A stretch of DNA of 64,000 bases from Choristoneura fumiferana (taxonomy: Eukaryota > Arthropoda > Insecta > Lepidoptera > Tortricidae): contig NC_133473.1 in the NCBI RefSeq assembly GCF_025370935.1, positions 4,698,159 to 4,762,158 of the forward strand, in the 5' to 3' direction. This document shows positions 1 through 12,900 of the stretch, piece by piece. The number at the start of each line of letters is the position of its first letter. Within the stretch, counting starts at the first letter, position 1. Made by a program: the position numbers and the translations under genes. The notes under the pieces are model-generated. The model worked only from the letters and a program-made list of their open reading frames with translations. It did not search any database and was not told where the DNA came from.

Positions 1-10
1 GTAGGTAAAT

Positions 11-460
11 GAAGTATTTCTATTGGTTGATGAGAAATACATTCCTTGCAACGCAGCGTCGCACATGTCTAGTTTTTTTTTCTTTTTTTTTTATTCGATT
101 GCATGGCAAACGAGCAAGTGGGTCTCCTGATGGTAAGAGATCACCACCGCCCATTAGACACCTGCAACACCAGGGGGACTGCAGATGCGTTCAATCGCAG
201 GCACGCAGCCTTAGCTTGGAGGCAAAGGCAATCTTACGATACTCTAAAGCAGCGTTTCCACCAGAGATGTGCGAGAATGTATTGCGAGGAATAATTATGT
301 TTTTCATTAACCAATAGAAACGCTTCATTTGCCTCGCTACGCTCAGCTGTTTCCACCAGAGATGTGCTGTATGAGGACTTGTGAATTAAGCGTTTCTATT
401 GGTTATTGAAAAACACATCCCTTGCAACACATCCTCGCACATTGTTGGTGGAAATGCTTC
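11..460. mobile_element. Foldback MITE copies, one split by a LINE-like fragment
   Basis: Arms at about 249-331 and 388-460 are inverted copies around GTTTCTATTGGTT and GTTTCCACCAGAGATGTG. Another arm of the same family at 11-68 is cut off by the repeat at 69-240. These are non-coding TIR elements. Confidence 0.65.
69..240 (+). repeat. Dispersed lepidopteran repeat, copy 1 of 4 (ATTCGA...CAAACGAGCAAGTGGG)
   Basis: It shares CAAACGAGCAAGTGGGTCTC, CTGATGGTAAGAGATCACCA and CACCAGGGGGA with 2022-2330, 1075-1178 and, reversed, 38415-38607. It is probably a LINE 3' end or related SINE. Confidence 0.7.
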
Positions 461-479
461 TTTAATGCCTATCTTGTGT

Positions 480-770
480 CTCGACCTAGTATATACCTCC
501 GTAAAACTGCAGGGCACTGGCCTCCGCTCACAATAAGAAAGCTTGGCCTGTATTTTCCCCGCGGGTAAAATGCCGATTGGGAACTTCATACACACCATTG
601 AATTGCTTCGTAGGTTTGTGCAGATTTCTTCACGACGTTTTGATTAATTGTATAGCTCATCGCAACTTTCAAATGTATTTCGCATAAGAATTTCGAAGCT
701 CCGAAGTGCGAGACCGAATTAGAACCCACGATTCTATGCTTGAGAGTCGGTCACTGTGGCGCTCTAGGGA
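480..770 (-). mobile_element. tRNA-derived SINE, family A (reverse copy)
   Basis: The reverse strand matches the full copy at 48533-48822: GGGAACTTCA, ACCATTGAATTGCTTCGTAG and the box-B-like head near 715-735. It lies directly upstream of the first gene 1 exon. Confidence 0.65.
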
Positions 771-830
771 GAGTCCTTTGTTCAGTAGTGGACGTCTTCC
801 GGCTGATGATGATGATGATGATGATGATGG
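771..830 (+). repeat. SINE 3' tail with GAT triplet array
   Basis: TTCAGTAGTGGACGTCTTCC then GGCTGATGATGATG is the common lepidopteran SINE tail (compare 27580-27625 and, reversed, 3221-3297). The array stops about 12 bases before the exon at 843. Confidence 0.65.
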
Positions 831-842
831 ATGTAATTTCAG

Positions 843-988
843 ACGGTCAGCTCCCCTCTCTGGTCATGGTGCCGCGCCGGCTGGATGTATACGGACTGCT
901 TCCTCCTGCTAAGTGGTGTGCTGACCGCCCACCGCATGTCGGCGAGCGACGCCGGCGCACCGAGGAGGCTTTTCTCGCGATACCTGAG
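843..988 (+). CDS. nrf-6-like: Gene 1 exon (first one in window): start of the acyltransferase-3 membrane region
   Basis: The exon follows the acceptor TGTAATTTCAG and ends before the donor GTAAGT. It starts in phase 0 and leaves two bases (AG) that join the A of the next exon to make Arg. Residues 16-25 (YTDCFLLLSG) match the family's 'D-F-F-L-L-S-G' helix, and the exon ends RYL(R), continued by LTPALL in the next exon, a hallmark of NRF proteins. An array of GAT triplets from a SINE tail lies only about 12 bases upstream of the acceptor. The intron after it is 9,928 bp. Confidence 0.85.
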
Positions 989-3900
989 GTAAGTTATAGA
1001 TAGCATGAATAAGCAAGTAAATGATTTGTCATTTTGCTGTCAAAATGTGGTGGAAACGAACTATTTTTTTAAAAAAAACGAGGGGGAAAACGAGCAGCCG
1101 GGTCACCTGATTGAGAGCGATCACCGTCGCCCATGGACACCCGCAACACGAGGGGAATCACAGGTGCATTGCCGACCCTTTAAGAAATTGGTAGGCTCGT
1201 TTTTTAAAGATCCCTAAGTTGTAACGCTCCGGGAATGTTGCCGCTGTAAGCTGATTTCAGATCTGCGTCGTGCGAGGAAAGAAGTTTTGAAGAACTGTTT
1301 CGTATCGTAGGTATTCTTAATAGCAACCTGTCAAAATGAATGAAGTTTAAAATAAATAAATATCATGGGACACTTGACACCAATTTACCTAGTCCCAAAC
1401 TAAGCAAAGCCTGTACTAGGCAACGGATAAACATACATTATATAGATAAATACATACTTAAATACATATTAAATACCCAAGACCCGAGAACTTACAGGGG
1501 CAGATATTTGTATGTATTTTTCATACAAATATCTGCCCCTGCCGGTAATCGAACCCAGGACCTTAAGCTTCGTAGTCAGGTTCTCTAACCACTTGGCCAT
1601 CCGGTCGTCAAAAAGAGTAATAAACGAAATATAATAATAGTGAAAATTTATAATAATAATAATATTTATAATTATTGCATATTTAAAAGTGATATACTCG
1701 TAGGTACCTACATTGTAGTAGGTAGTCTAGTGCCCTAAACAATTTTAATTAGTCCGTTGATTACATTATGAGAAAATATTGGACACGTTTTTTTGTCAAT
1801 TAAACCAAATGAAGATAATATATAATGAAGATAAAGTTCTGCGTGACGTCACGCCGTGTGTGTGCCGGAAAGATTAAAAAAAAGACATGTGGTCGTGGAT
1901 TAGCAAGGTTATTGTTTACGGTTATAAACCCCTGCAAACTAACTACTGATTATATTTATTAACACAATAGTGCTTTCGTGAGTCATGCTGCTAGAGAATT
2001 ATCTTCCAACTTTACGCAGTGTTTATTTATTTTTTTATTCGACTGGATGGCAAACGAGCAAGTGGGTCTCCTGATGGTAAGAGATCACCACTGCCCATAG
2101 ACACTCGCAACACCAGGGGGATTGCAGATGCGTTGCTAACCTAAAGGCCTAAGATGGGATACCTCAAGTGCCAGTAATTTCACCGGCTGTCTTACTCTCC
2201 ACGCCGAAACACAACAGTGCAAGCACTGCTGCTTCACGGCAGGATTAGCGAGCAAGATGGTGGTAGCAATCCGGGCGGACCATGCACAAGGCCCTACCAC
2301 CTGCACATACATAATTTTCATGGACACGTCTTTGCTATTAAAAATATTGAAGGCGTTTAGTTCTTGACGTTGGGTTTTGGGTTTTTACCCGACTGCGAAG
2401 AAGGAGGGTTATGTTTGCGTTCGTAGTTAGTAGTTAACCTATCACATGCTACAAAAAGAGCAATTCTCGTAAGTAAATAAATTAATGTGCCACGAATCGA
2501 CATGGACTTGTAAACATTTTATTTAATTTTAGGGACATTTTAGTTCTCGTAATATGGTGTCTTACAAACGACAAATGTCTAGAATACATTGAAAGCGCTT
2601 GCTCGCGCAGGCACTTGAAAAATCATGTAGGTACAGTCAATAGAACCTTGTCGTTATGACATTTGCGTCATTCGATGAGCATTATTACGTTTACGAAGAT
2701 AAGGTTCCATGGTGGCCGGATGGAATCAAATTGGTTGACCGTACCTAACTAATCAACTGACATAACTGTGGTGTGGTGGTATATTTTGATTTAATTCTAC
2801 ATGACATATACAATTATTAAATTACACCCGATATATTTAAAAGCTCGGACTCGTTTATCACTTAGCCAAAATATGTTTGAAAGACGATATAATATCAACT
2901 CTAATCTCGTTGCAACTGTACTGAAAAATCCAGGGGACACATTTTTTGCGCCAAAGTGAATTGGTGTTGAATTTTTGACAGTGAATTTAGATTTTACGAG
3001 GGCAGGGACCGAGTGCGGCTTCTAGTTCCACGTATCACTTTGTTTAACGTATTCGGGACAAAATAAGACGAATGTTTTTGGAGAAATCCTTTAAATTTAA
3101 AGAAGTTTGGAGTGTTTCTGAGGGGTTGGTAGATAAAATGAATACTGCACTTGTACAAAGTTATTTATTTCTATCACATCTACGGTTAGTTTTCACATTG
3201 GTCAATTGGGCAGAGTACATGCATCATCATCATCATCATCATATCAGCCTTAGGACGTCCACTGTTGGACATAGGCTTCCCCCTATGGTACTGTAACAAT
3301 GTACTCTTTTGTGCTTGTTCGCTTTAGAACTGGCAACCCAGTTCTATTTTAATATTTAAATTTAAAAAATAGCGAACGGACGCAAGGGTGTCTAGGTGAC
3401 TTGTATTCTGGCAGCCAAAGTAGACGGATCGAAATAAACTCAGGAGATAAACGTATGATTTTTATTTGCTAGCATCAAGTAATACAGTACCTACAGCATT
3501 GAACTCCTTGGCCACTTTTTAAATACTTTGTTTTTAAAGTTTGACATACTGAGAAGGACTTGAATTTCCTTTCGGAAAATTACATAGTTCCCACGGGATA
3601 GCGATAAACGAATTATTTGCAGACGGAGTTGCAGGCAGCAGTTAGTTATTGAACAATTTAATTTAGAACTAAATGAATTAATGTTTTATTACGAGCCACG
3701 AGTGCTCATAGCTTTTTAAACAGAGAAGATAAGTAAACAAGACATTTTTTTCAAGACTTTTGGAACTGTGTTCATTATCTAATAGTAGATTGTGCAACAA
3801 GAGCATAAAACGAGCCATTTTACCCAAGCCTTTCATATAGATAGACTGCACTCTGCTTTTCACTTCGATGGCGAGGAAATGAAATAGAAACAGTGGAAGC

Positions 3901-6900
3901 AATTGTTCACTTACTATCTACCTTTTATTGTTCACGCATTACTATTATAATTATTAATTTTTAGTTTTATTGACTTATTTGGATTGATTTTCAGTTTTAT
4001 ATAAATTATAAAAGTTATTAAAAAGATATGTAAAAACTTGTTTGTTTGTGGCTGTTTACACCTGATTGTTTAGAAATATATTGAATAAGGAAAGGTGTGT
4101 CGGTAATAATGACTAATAAATAAAAGTACCTATACAATAAAGTATAAGTATAACACATTTGACTAAGACAGTTAGTTTAGTTTATAGTTTAAACTCTTCC
4201 GAAAATTTTAATGTACATACCTTCTGAAGTTCCTCCATCGTCATACCGGCCATCTAGTGTAACATTATCTTATTTTGACGATGATTTAATACACTTACGC
4301 ATACTTCGAAGACGTAATAAAAGAGAAATAGAACGCAGAAAGTGGAAATGGACAGACACATTGCTAGAATGGACCACAGGCGTTGGGTGAAGAGAGTTCT
4401 GGAGTGGAGACCCCGTGCTAGAGGACGACCACCAAAAAGATGGACAGACGATATCCGGCAGCAAGCCGGCGTAAACTGGATGCGAGTGGCAGTGGACAGG
4501 CAAGACTGGAAAAGTACAGAGGAGCCTATGCTAATAACGGGCGCGAAATATAAGGGCTGCAATAGATAGATATAGACTTCGAATACGTAATAAACACATT
4601 CAAACAGTAGCCTATTTTTATCCGAAACTCTAAATTGTCAAGGGCCCTTCTAATTTGTCATATTGAAAGTCAAAATTAATTTAACATCAAAAGCCCGGCA
4701 GGTAATTAGATAGAAGTTGGGAATAAAGTAAACGTGAAAAGAATATTTTCCTCCTGAAACGTCAGAGTTAAATATGCAACAGTAACACTGCTTCAAAGTT
4801 CGAGTCGTTGAGGCTCCGGTAAATTTTACGATATTTTCTTTAAAAGTTGCCTTTCTAATAGGTCTGTCTACACAGTGTTTCTTTAACCCACGAAAAAAAC
4901 GGAGGAGGTTCTCAAGTCAACGCGAATATTTTTTCTTTTTTTATGTATGTCTACGCATAACTTTTGACCGAGTAGTCCGATTTTGATAATTCTTTTTTTA
5001 TTGGAAGGAGGCCGGGGGTGGCCCCATATACAGTAAAAGTACAACTAAACATGAAGTAACCAAACCCTGGCATAATGGAAATAAAACACACTTTTTGAAT
5101 AAATTTTACTTACCTCATTTAATTTTATGACCAAAAATGAATTTACAACCTTTTGTCCACCCAAATCACGGTATCACAGTAATTTAGTATTATAAATTAA
5201 TACGTTATAGGTTTGATTTTTGTCACAATGTCGCGATGAAATTTCAAAACGTCAGAGCATCAGAGCCAAAAAAGTTGCGGACGCTAGGTGGCGCTGATGT
5301 CGTGCACAGAGCCAATACGGTATGTCTGAGAATAGGACGTAAACTATTATTCATACTTCTACGCGGACGGAGTCGCGGGCAACACCTAGTACAATATAAA
5401 TATTGTATCTTGTTATCTTGTACTGCAAATTATTCAATAAATTATCTTTTCATCACACTTGCTCGTAAACAGCGTCGAAACATGCAGGCTACCTTGGTTG
5501 CAACCCCCCAAATAAAACCCTCGACCTTAATGTGCTTGTCATGAAGCCCGTGGTCTGTAAATGTGTCATTGCGCGTACTAATTTGCATGTCATGAAGCCC
5601 AAGGTCGGTAAATGAGTGTGATACTGCATGGTGTGGTGCAGCGCGGCGCGCGCAGGTCGGGCACACGCTGCGTGGGGTGGGGCGGCTCGGAGGCTGGCGC
5701 TGCCAAGAGCGTAGTCAGCGGTATCGGCATTTTTTGGAAAAATCTTAGTTTTTCTTTTACAAATATACAATTTTACTCGCAAATGTGATGAAAAATATTG
5801 TATGTCGCACGGGCGGTACTAGAATTACGAACATCGACTCATTAAAGCCCTCAGTCTTCGACTTCGGGCTTCTAATAGACTCTCGTTCGTAATTCCTTGT
5901 TTACCGCCCTTAAGACACAATGTACTATTTCGTATCTTTTGGCGCGGTCAAAGTATGGTAAAGGCCGCCTTACACATATGCTCGTTACTAGCATGCTAAT
6001 AAGCATACTTATAAGCATTCTAGTATCTGAAGTATCAGTATGCCACTAAAAAAACATGCTTAATAGTAGCACGTGTCCTATACACACATGCTAGTAGGCC
6101 AATAGTACCGTGCTTTCGTGTTAGTAACTAGCATGTGTAGCAGTAGCATAAGGGCGTATATAAACTTCTAAATCTATACCTGGTAGTACTACTGAAAACT
6201 TGCTACACTGTGACCCTGCAAAGGTTTCAAAACTAATTACGTGCTTCTAATTTGTTTTACGAATTAAATTATCTATTAATTCCTTTTGTTTGAGCTTCGA
6301 GAACAAAGTACTCGTACTTAAATGGTCGCAGATGAGCTGCCTTCAGTAAATCTGATTCGCCAATACTCACTTGAATTAATTTTGATTGGGTAGTGTGGAT
6401 GTTAAACTAAAGGAAATTGTAATTACATTGATTAGTTCGGTGTAGTATATAATGTTTATTTTCTTGTTTTAGAGCATAAATCAAAGCTTGTCTTTAAAAA
6501 TGTTTTTAAAATTAGTAATTTTGTTGAATCTATACAATTTCTTTTGAAACCGCTGTACTTATTTTTAGCCTTTTGGCTCTGTGCACGACATCTCAGCACG
6601 GCACCTAGCGTCCGCAACTTTGTTGGCTCTGATGCTCTGACGTTTTGAAATTTCATCGCGACATTGTGACAAAAATCAAACCTATCACGTATTAATTTAT
6701 AATACAAAATTACCGTGATACCGTGATTTGGATGGACAAAAGGTTTTGAATTCTTTTTTGGACATTAAAATTAAATGAGGTAGGTAAGTAAAATTTATTC
6801 AAAAAGTGGTTTTTATTTTGGTTATGTCAGGGTTTGCTTACTTCGTGTTTAGTTGTACTTTTACTGTAAAACAAAAAGATAAAGCTATATTTAAATAATA

Positions 6901-9900
6901 GTAAAATCATATAATTGTTCTTATATCGCTGGTAATAAATTAAATATCGTTTTCAGATCAAAATGAGTATTATTTTGAAGACTGGTTTTGTGAGTATCAC
7001 TCAATATAAAATTTCAACCACAAACCGTTTCATAAGGAAAATTGTTGGTATCTGCTGGACATGTCCGGGACGTAGAGGAATTAAGAACAAAACAGGGACT
7101 GTGTTCAATAATTTAAGCTCGCATCATAACACAAACGTCTATTACTAATATTAGGTAGTTAAGTCTATACAAATTGCTTTGTTAATGACAGATTCATATG
7201 AGTATGACAGATGACCGAGCCTATATTATTTCTACTTTTGGCCACTATGAGCGCTGCGATAGATTTCATTAGGTACCTACGCCCACCTAGTACTTCGCAC
7301 CCAGCGAATAGTTTCTAATAGAACTTCAAATAAATATTACGTCATTACCTAAACCAAAGTGATAATTTCAAATGTTAATATTTTGCACAAGAACTTAACG
7401 CAATTTTAAGAAGCCGTTTAATTTTTTTTTGTGAAGTATTTTAAATTATATAGTTAACGCTATTAATAGTTTTTAATTTAATGTTCACGATGATAAAAAA
7501 ACTGGCCAAGCGTGAGTCGGATTTTGGATCCGTACAAATTTGTAAGTACTTACATCTTAATTTGTGCCATAAACGGCCGTAGGTATCTATAAAAATCTTG
7601 TGTTAGCAGAACCTTGCTTCTAAAGAAAATATACGCATTGTGGGGTCGTTTTAGATGGTTATTGACGTAGACAGACAGATCTAGATAGGTAATAATGATT
7701 TTCAGACTTTTTATTCTTTATGCTTTGACATCGAGAGCTACCAAATTTCAAGCTTCTAGGACAATCGGAAGTACCCTATATGTTTTTCGGTTACGGCGAT
7801 TTGTACGGAAACACCTTTTTAGGGTTTCTTACACAAAGGGTAAAAACAGGACCCTATTACTAAGACGTCACTGACCGTCCCTCTGTCTGTCACCAGGCTG
7901 TATCTCGTGAACCGTGATGTCTAGCAGTTGAAATTTTCACAGATGATGTATTTATTTCTGTTGCCGCTATAACTTGCTCGATATGAAGAACAACAGGTAG
8001 ACGCTTAAAATATTCACACAATATTTAGCTGTATATTCACTTTAAAAATAAATACCTAATTAAATTAAAAGAAAATAAATATTGAACAGGGGCTCCCTAC
8101 AATAAACGCGATTTTTTTGGCGTTTTTTGCTAAATGTCTAATGCTGTATAGATAATGGTACGGAACCCTTCGTACGCGAGTCCAATTCTTACTTGGCCAG
8201 TTTTTTAATGACTGTATCTTTTAATTGCGTTAACTTAAAGGTTTAATTTTTTTAATGCTTCAAGGGTTAGCAAACTAGAGTACCTAGGTATTTGATATTA
8301 ATTTCTGCATGATAATATTATCTCTACTTGGTCCTGAGAAAAAGTCTTGACAGACGGACAGATGGAAAATAAAGTATTGATAAAATGGTTCCGTTTTTTC
8401 TTTTGAGGTACGGAACCCTAAAAAGCTATGTGAAATAACCTAAGCTATGTAACATAACAAAAGTTGGAAAACCCCCGAACTTGTCACTTCAAAGTTCAAT
8501 ATCTCAAAAATGGCTGCACCGATTTTGATGAAACATGTCTAAGAAACATCGCTAAAAACCAGATTTCAAATAAAAAAACTGCATTCAAATCGGTCTACCC
8601 GTTTAAGAGCTGTGGTGCCACAGACAGACAGACAGACACACGCAGCGGTCAAACTTATAAGACCCCTCTTTTTGCGTCGGGGGTTAAAAAGGAACAGACA
8701 GACAACGTATAGCCTAAACCGTTTTAGCTAAAGATTTCAAATTATTCATTTACGATCGTCGATCATAGAGGTGCACAAAGAAAGGATTTTAAAATTCCAG
8801 CGGGATAGAGACCTAGCTAAATTTAATTACTCCACGGGAGCGAAGTCGCAGTATAAAACCCTCTAGATGCAGGCAAACAAGCAGCATGCTTGGGTCTACA
8901 AATATCTCAATTTGTCTTATTTACCTGGTAACTAGAGGCAGATTTAGAAATGACGTGTTAGTAAGTTGGCGAAATATAATTGACGTAGCGAGCGTCACGT
9001 AAGTTTAAAATTATTAAAAGTTCACCATAAATACCTGCTTGACCTGTCTAATAGTAATAAACCAAATGCTATGGTTTTAAAAGGTATGCTTAAAATTCCG
9101 GTTTGTTGAATAAATTACGTCAATGTGGGTTTCGGTTTTAGTTGGCTCTAAAGTCTGGTTTGGACTTGCGAGAAAAATTGTGCAAGTTGCATTACATTGC
9201 GAGGCCGTAAAGCCAACGAGTTGTCGGTGGTCGATCGAGCGCCGCTATGTAATGCAACATGCACTTTCTTGCAAGTCTAAACTCGGATTAAAGCCCAGTT
9301 TTAGACCTCTGCAAGAAAAATCGTGCAAGCACTGCGGCGCTCGATTGACCACTACAAACTCGTTGGCTTTACGGTCTCTCAATGTAATGCAACTTGCACG
9401 ATTTTTCTTGCAAGTCTAAACCCGGCTTTATATCGTGAAGTTTGTTTGACAAATTTTTATATAAATCACATTTAGCGTGAAAGATTAAACACACGTATGC
9501 TCTTACAAACTCTAACTTTACTAATATTAGTAGCCTTCATGCCACTAGTGGTGATACAAGCGATCAAGTTATTCGGAAAACTTGACCAGAGGAGTACCTA
9601 CTTTAGTGTAATGGTACCTCGACACGGAGAGTCAAAAGAGGCGTGTTCAATCCTGGAAAGAACAATGCCCCCTATCCATCGATATCTATTTTGTAGAGAC
9701 TGCATGTCTCTTACATCAGAACGGCGCACAAAATTTGTTCAAACCGCGGATTTGTGAGCTTTCACTATAGTTTTTTGAAGTCGTCCGTGACAGGGGTTGT
9801 GTCAAAGTAACGATAGTAAATGTTACCATACTGAAATGGCCTATCTATCAGCTTAGCACACAAAAAAAATCAAACATCTACCGCAATAATTCACGTCACC

Positions 9901-12900
9901 ATAAATAAAAATTTCATCGTACTATCGTATCGGCGATAGGTGAAAAATTAAAAAAAAAGTCATAACTCCGAAAATACGAAAAATCGCGGAACATACATGG
10001 GGGTGATTCAGTTAGCCCTCTAGGTCCTCTATCTCCCGGCTTTAGTATATCACTACTTTTTGGGACACCCTGTATATTGATGATTGATGCGCCGCGCGTT
10101 TTGTCCCAAACAGCCAGTCCAGTGCCGTAAGGTACATAGATGTCAATGCCCCTATCTTACTTAATGAAAAGTGGAGATGAGGACAAAGGTGTATCGCGAT
10201 GATTCGGCAACATTATATTGACTCTAGCGTTGAAGAGTAACTAATAGGAAGAGCTGTAACTATGCGGAAATACAGACGAAGGGAGCGAATTGCATTCCTT
10301 AGCAGTTCGCATTTTGAAAGTTAAGCGAACTGCTTCGTGCGGGCCAATGGAATACTAAAAACATTAGGGTGAAACCAGGATCCCGTTGTTAAAATTTAAA
10401 ATGGAGATGTTATAAAATCATGAAAATTGCTACATTAAAAAGTTATAGGTAAATAATTGGCATTGGTCTCAAAAAAAAAATGTTAATTTATTTTTTAATA
10501 AAATAGGCGAATTTAAGATACCTATTTGAAATTTTTTGGCTTTAGTTGCGTTTTAAATTTTTTACCCTATTTAGAAGTTACCGGAATTATAGCTAACCAT
10601 AGTTGCCACGGCGTTAAAAACTACGTTATTCGTTGCACATCACAATTATTAAAAAAAAATAGTATCTTCTGTCACCTGGCAGTGTTAGAATTAGGCGGAT
10701 TAGTTATATAACGTTTATTTACGATGAAAGTCAAACAAAGGTCAAACGTTATTTTGCAAATATATAACGATCAATTAGTATTTTTTTACAAAAATGTTAT
10801 AAAATGATTTAATAAACCTATTCCTCGAAATGGTTTTGGAATTAGACTACATTGTAAAAAAGTGATCAATCCCAATTACTGTACTAGGTACCTACTATTT
10901 ATTTCTTCTTTTGCAGACTGACGCCTGCCCTTCTAGCCGTGGTTCTCTTCTATGCCTTTATCTGGGACCAGCTGTCCACCGGGCCCATGTGGGGGACCCT
11001 GGTCACTAAGAACGCCGAGGTGTGCCAGGAGGGATGGTGGTGGAACCTTCTTTATGTGCAGAACTGGTTCGGCTTTGAGGACATGGTGAGTTTGGATTTT
11101 CAAGGAGTGCCACCGCAGGAACAATGTGATCTCTTCCCTACTTCTTCAACTTCCAGCTTAGTAATATGGACGCTTCAACTCTAAGTGGCTGCATGAACTC
11201 ACGCCTGGCTTTACTGCAATTAATTAATGACTATCAGAACATTTGAAATAATTACCACGAGCTTTGCGGCGAAGGAAAACATCGTGAGGAAACCTGGACA
11301 AACCTGCGACGCAATTCAATGGTGCGTGCGAAGTTCCCAATCCGCACTGGGCCCGCGTGGGAACTATGGCTCAAGCCCTCTTGTTCTGAGAGGAGGCCTG
11401 TGCCCAGCAGTGGGACGTATATAGGCTGGTAACAGAACATGTATTAAGATATTAAAGCGGACAAACTGTCAGGGAAACTGAAACGTATCTTTGAAAAACT
11501 ATAAAAAATTATTGACAATAAACTTTAATACAATTTCAATCAAATTTTTGAAGATAAAGCCTTATCCATTCCTACTAGATTGTAGAAGATACTATCAGTT
11601 TTAAATATTTAGCGGTTGTTGACAACGAATTTCGGAATAAAACTACGAAATGCATGCATGTCTTGCAACATTACCAGTTTCAACTCAGCATTAGATTATT
11701 TACGTATATTGTAAGTTCAGAATCGGTTTGACTCAATCGTTTAGACAAATAAGCGAAAAAAACATAACACTTGGTTTGTTTACTACCTATTCCAATGGAT
11801 CATAAAACCTATAGAATAGGTCATTTGCGCACATCGGGAAGTGGGCGTTCATTGTGAATCAGTTAATAGACATAAACATTTATCATTCCTTTAGACTTGA
11901 AGTGTTGCAAATTGTGCTGGGGTAATAATGTAAAGGCTATCTACGATAACTTGAAACAGTATTCAGCACTTCTAAGAGACCGAAAGCAGCGTTATTTTTC
12001 TTCTATCTCGTTTCTAAGCATTACGTGTGATACTTGTAAGAATGAAATGGTGAATTTGGTTTTCGCTTTGGTGTTATTGTGTTGTTCAGTTGAATAGAGT
12101 CCCTTGGACTGTCTTAAGGAGAATCTATGCGTCGTGTACTTTTAAATTGTGGACTCGTCCGTTTTCTTTATAATCCTGTAGATTTAAAGAAGAAAGAAAA
12201 AAAACAACCTTTAGTTTCGAGTTCTGAACGACATTAACAAAATAGATTAGGTGTACAGTACGCGTCTCTCAGATTACCAATGTGTAGACCCGCATTAGAT
12301 TTTTGTGTGACGATATCAAAATAGATAGAAGTAAAATAGAATTTCGAATCAGTAGCTCTACATCTTGGGGCGGGCACTAGACCATACTGGGGTGGGCAAG
12401 AAAAAGTAAGTAAAATGGAACGGTCAAACGGAGTCGTAAATTTATGTCAAAATTGTCGAATGATTGATGCAATGCGGGGCCAACTGTGTGTTGGTTAGAA
12501 AATCAAGATTTGAAGTAGACAGACAGTTAATAGATACTTATAAATCGTGGTAAACTTCATTTGTTCGGCATTTTTCTACTAACTATAAACAACGTAAGGT
12601 TCAGAAACTGCCAAATAAACCTGTTTAAAAATCCGTAAATCTACAGATTTTTACAGCGACAAAATACGGATTTCTTCGGATTTTTTTTGCTACGCCTAAG
12701 GATTTCCAAAAATCCGATCTGGCAACACTGCCCGTTCTGAAACCTAAAGAATTCTCTAACTTTTTTACACCGCCATATTGTCTGCGAAAAAATGAAGATT
12801 TTTTGTTCATATGGGGTCATCTGAGAGCCAATTTTTGTGAGAGAGGCCGACCCGTGACGGCTTAAGCATTCAATTTCATATCTTTATTGCAGTGTGCACC

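Larger units (their letters stand above)
5030..6867. mobile_element. 1.84-kb foldback element with about 290-bp inverted arms
   Basis: The left arm 5030-5315 and right arm 6573-6867 are inverted copies along their length: ACAGTAAAAGTACAACTAAA against the reverse of 6848-6867, and TTTTGTCACAATGTCGCGAT against 6655-6674. The interior holds other repeats and no recognisable transposase. Confidence 0.75.

Noticed and set aside
740..1003. Protein with a poly-Met or poly-Asp run
   Set aside because: The run is a GAT triplet array of a SINE tail read in other frames; the supported frame is the NRF exon 843-988.
3072..3296. Poly-His protein
   Set aside because: The His run is a CAT array at the end of a reversed SINE.
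4334..4569. Host DNA-binding protein
   Set aside because: The Trp/Arg pattern is the standard C-terminal end of a LINE protein.
9123..9419. A 98-residue protein
   Set aside because: Lies inside an inverted-repeat element; the frame follows from its arms.
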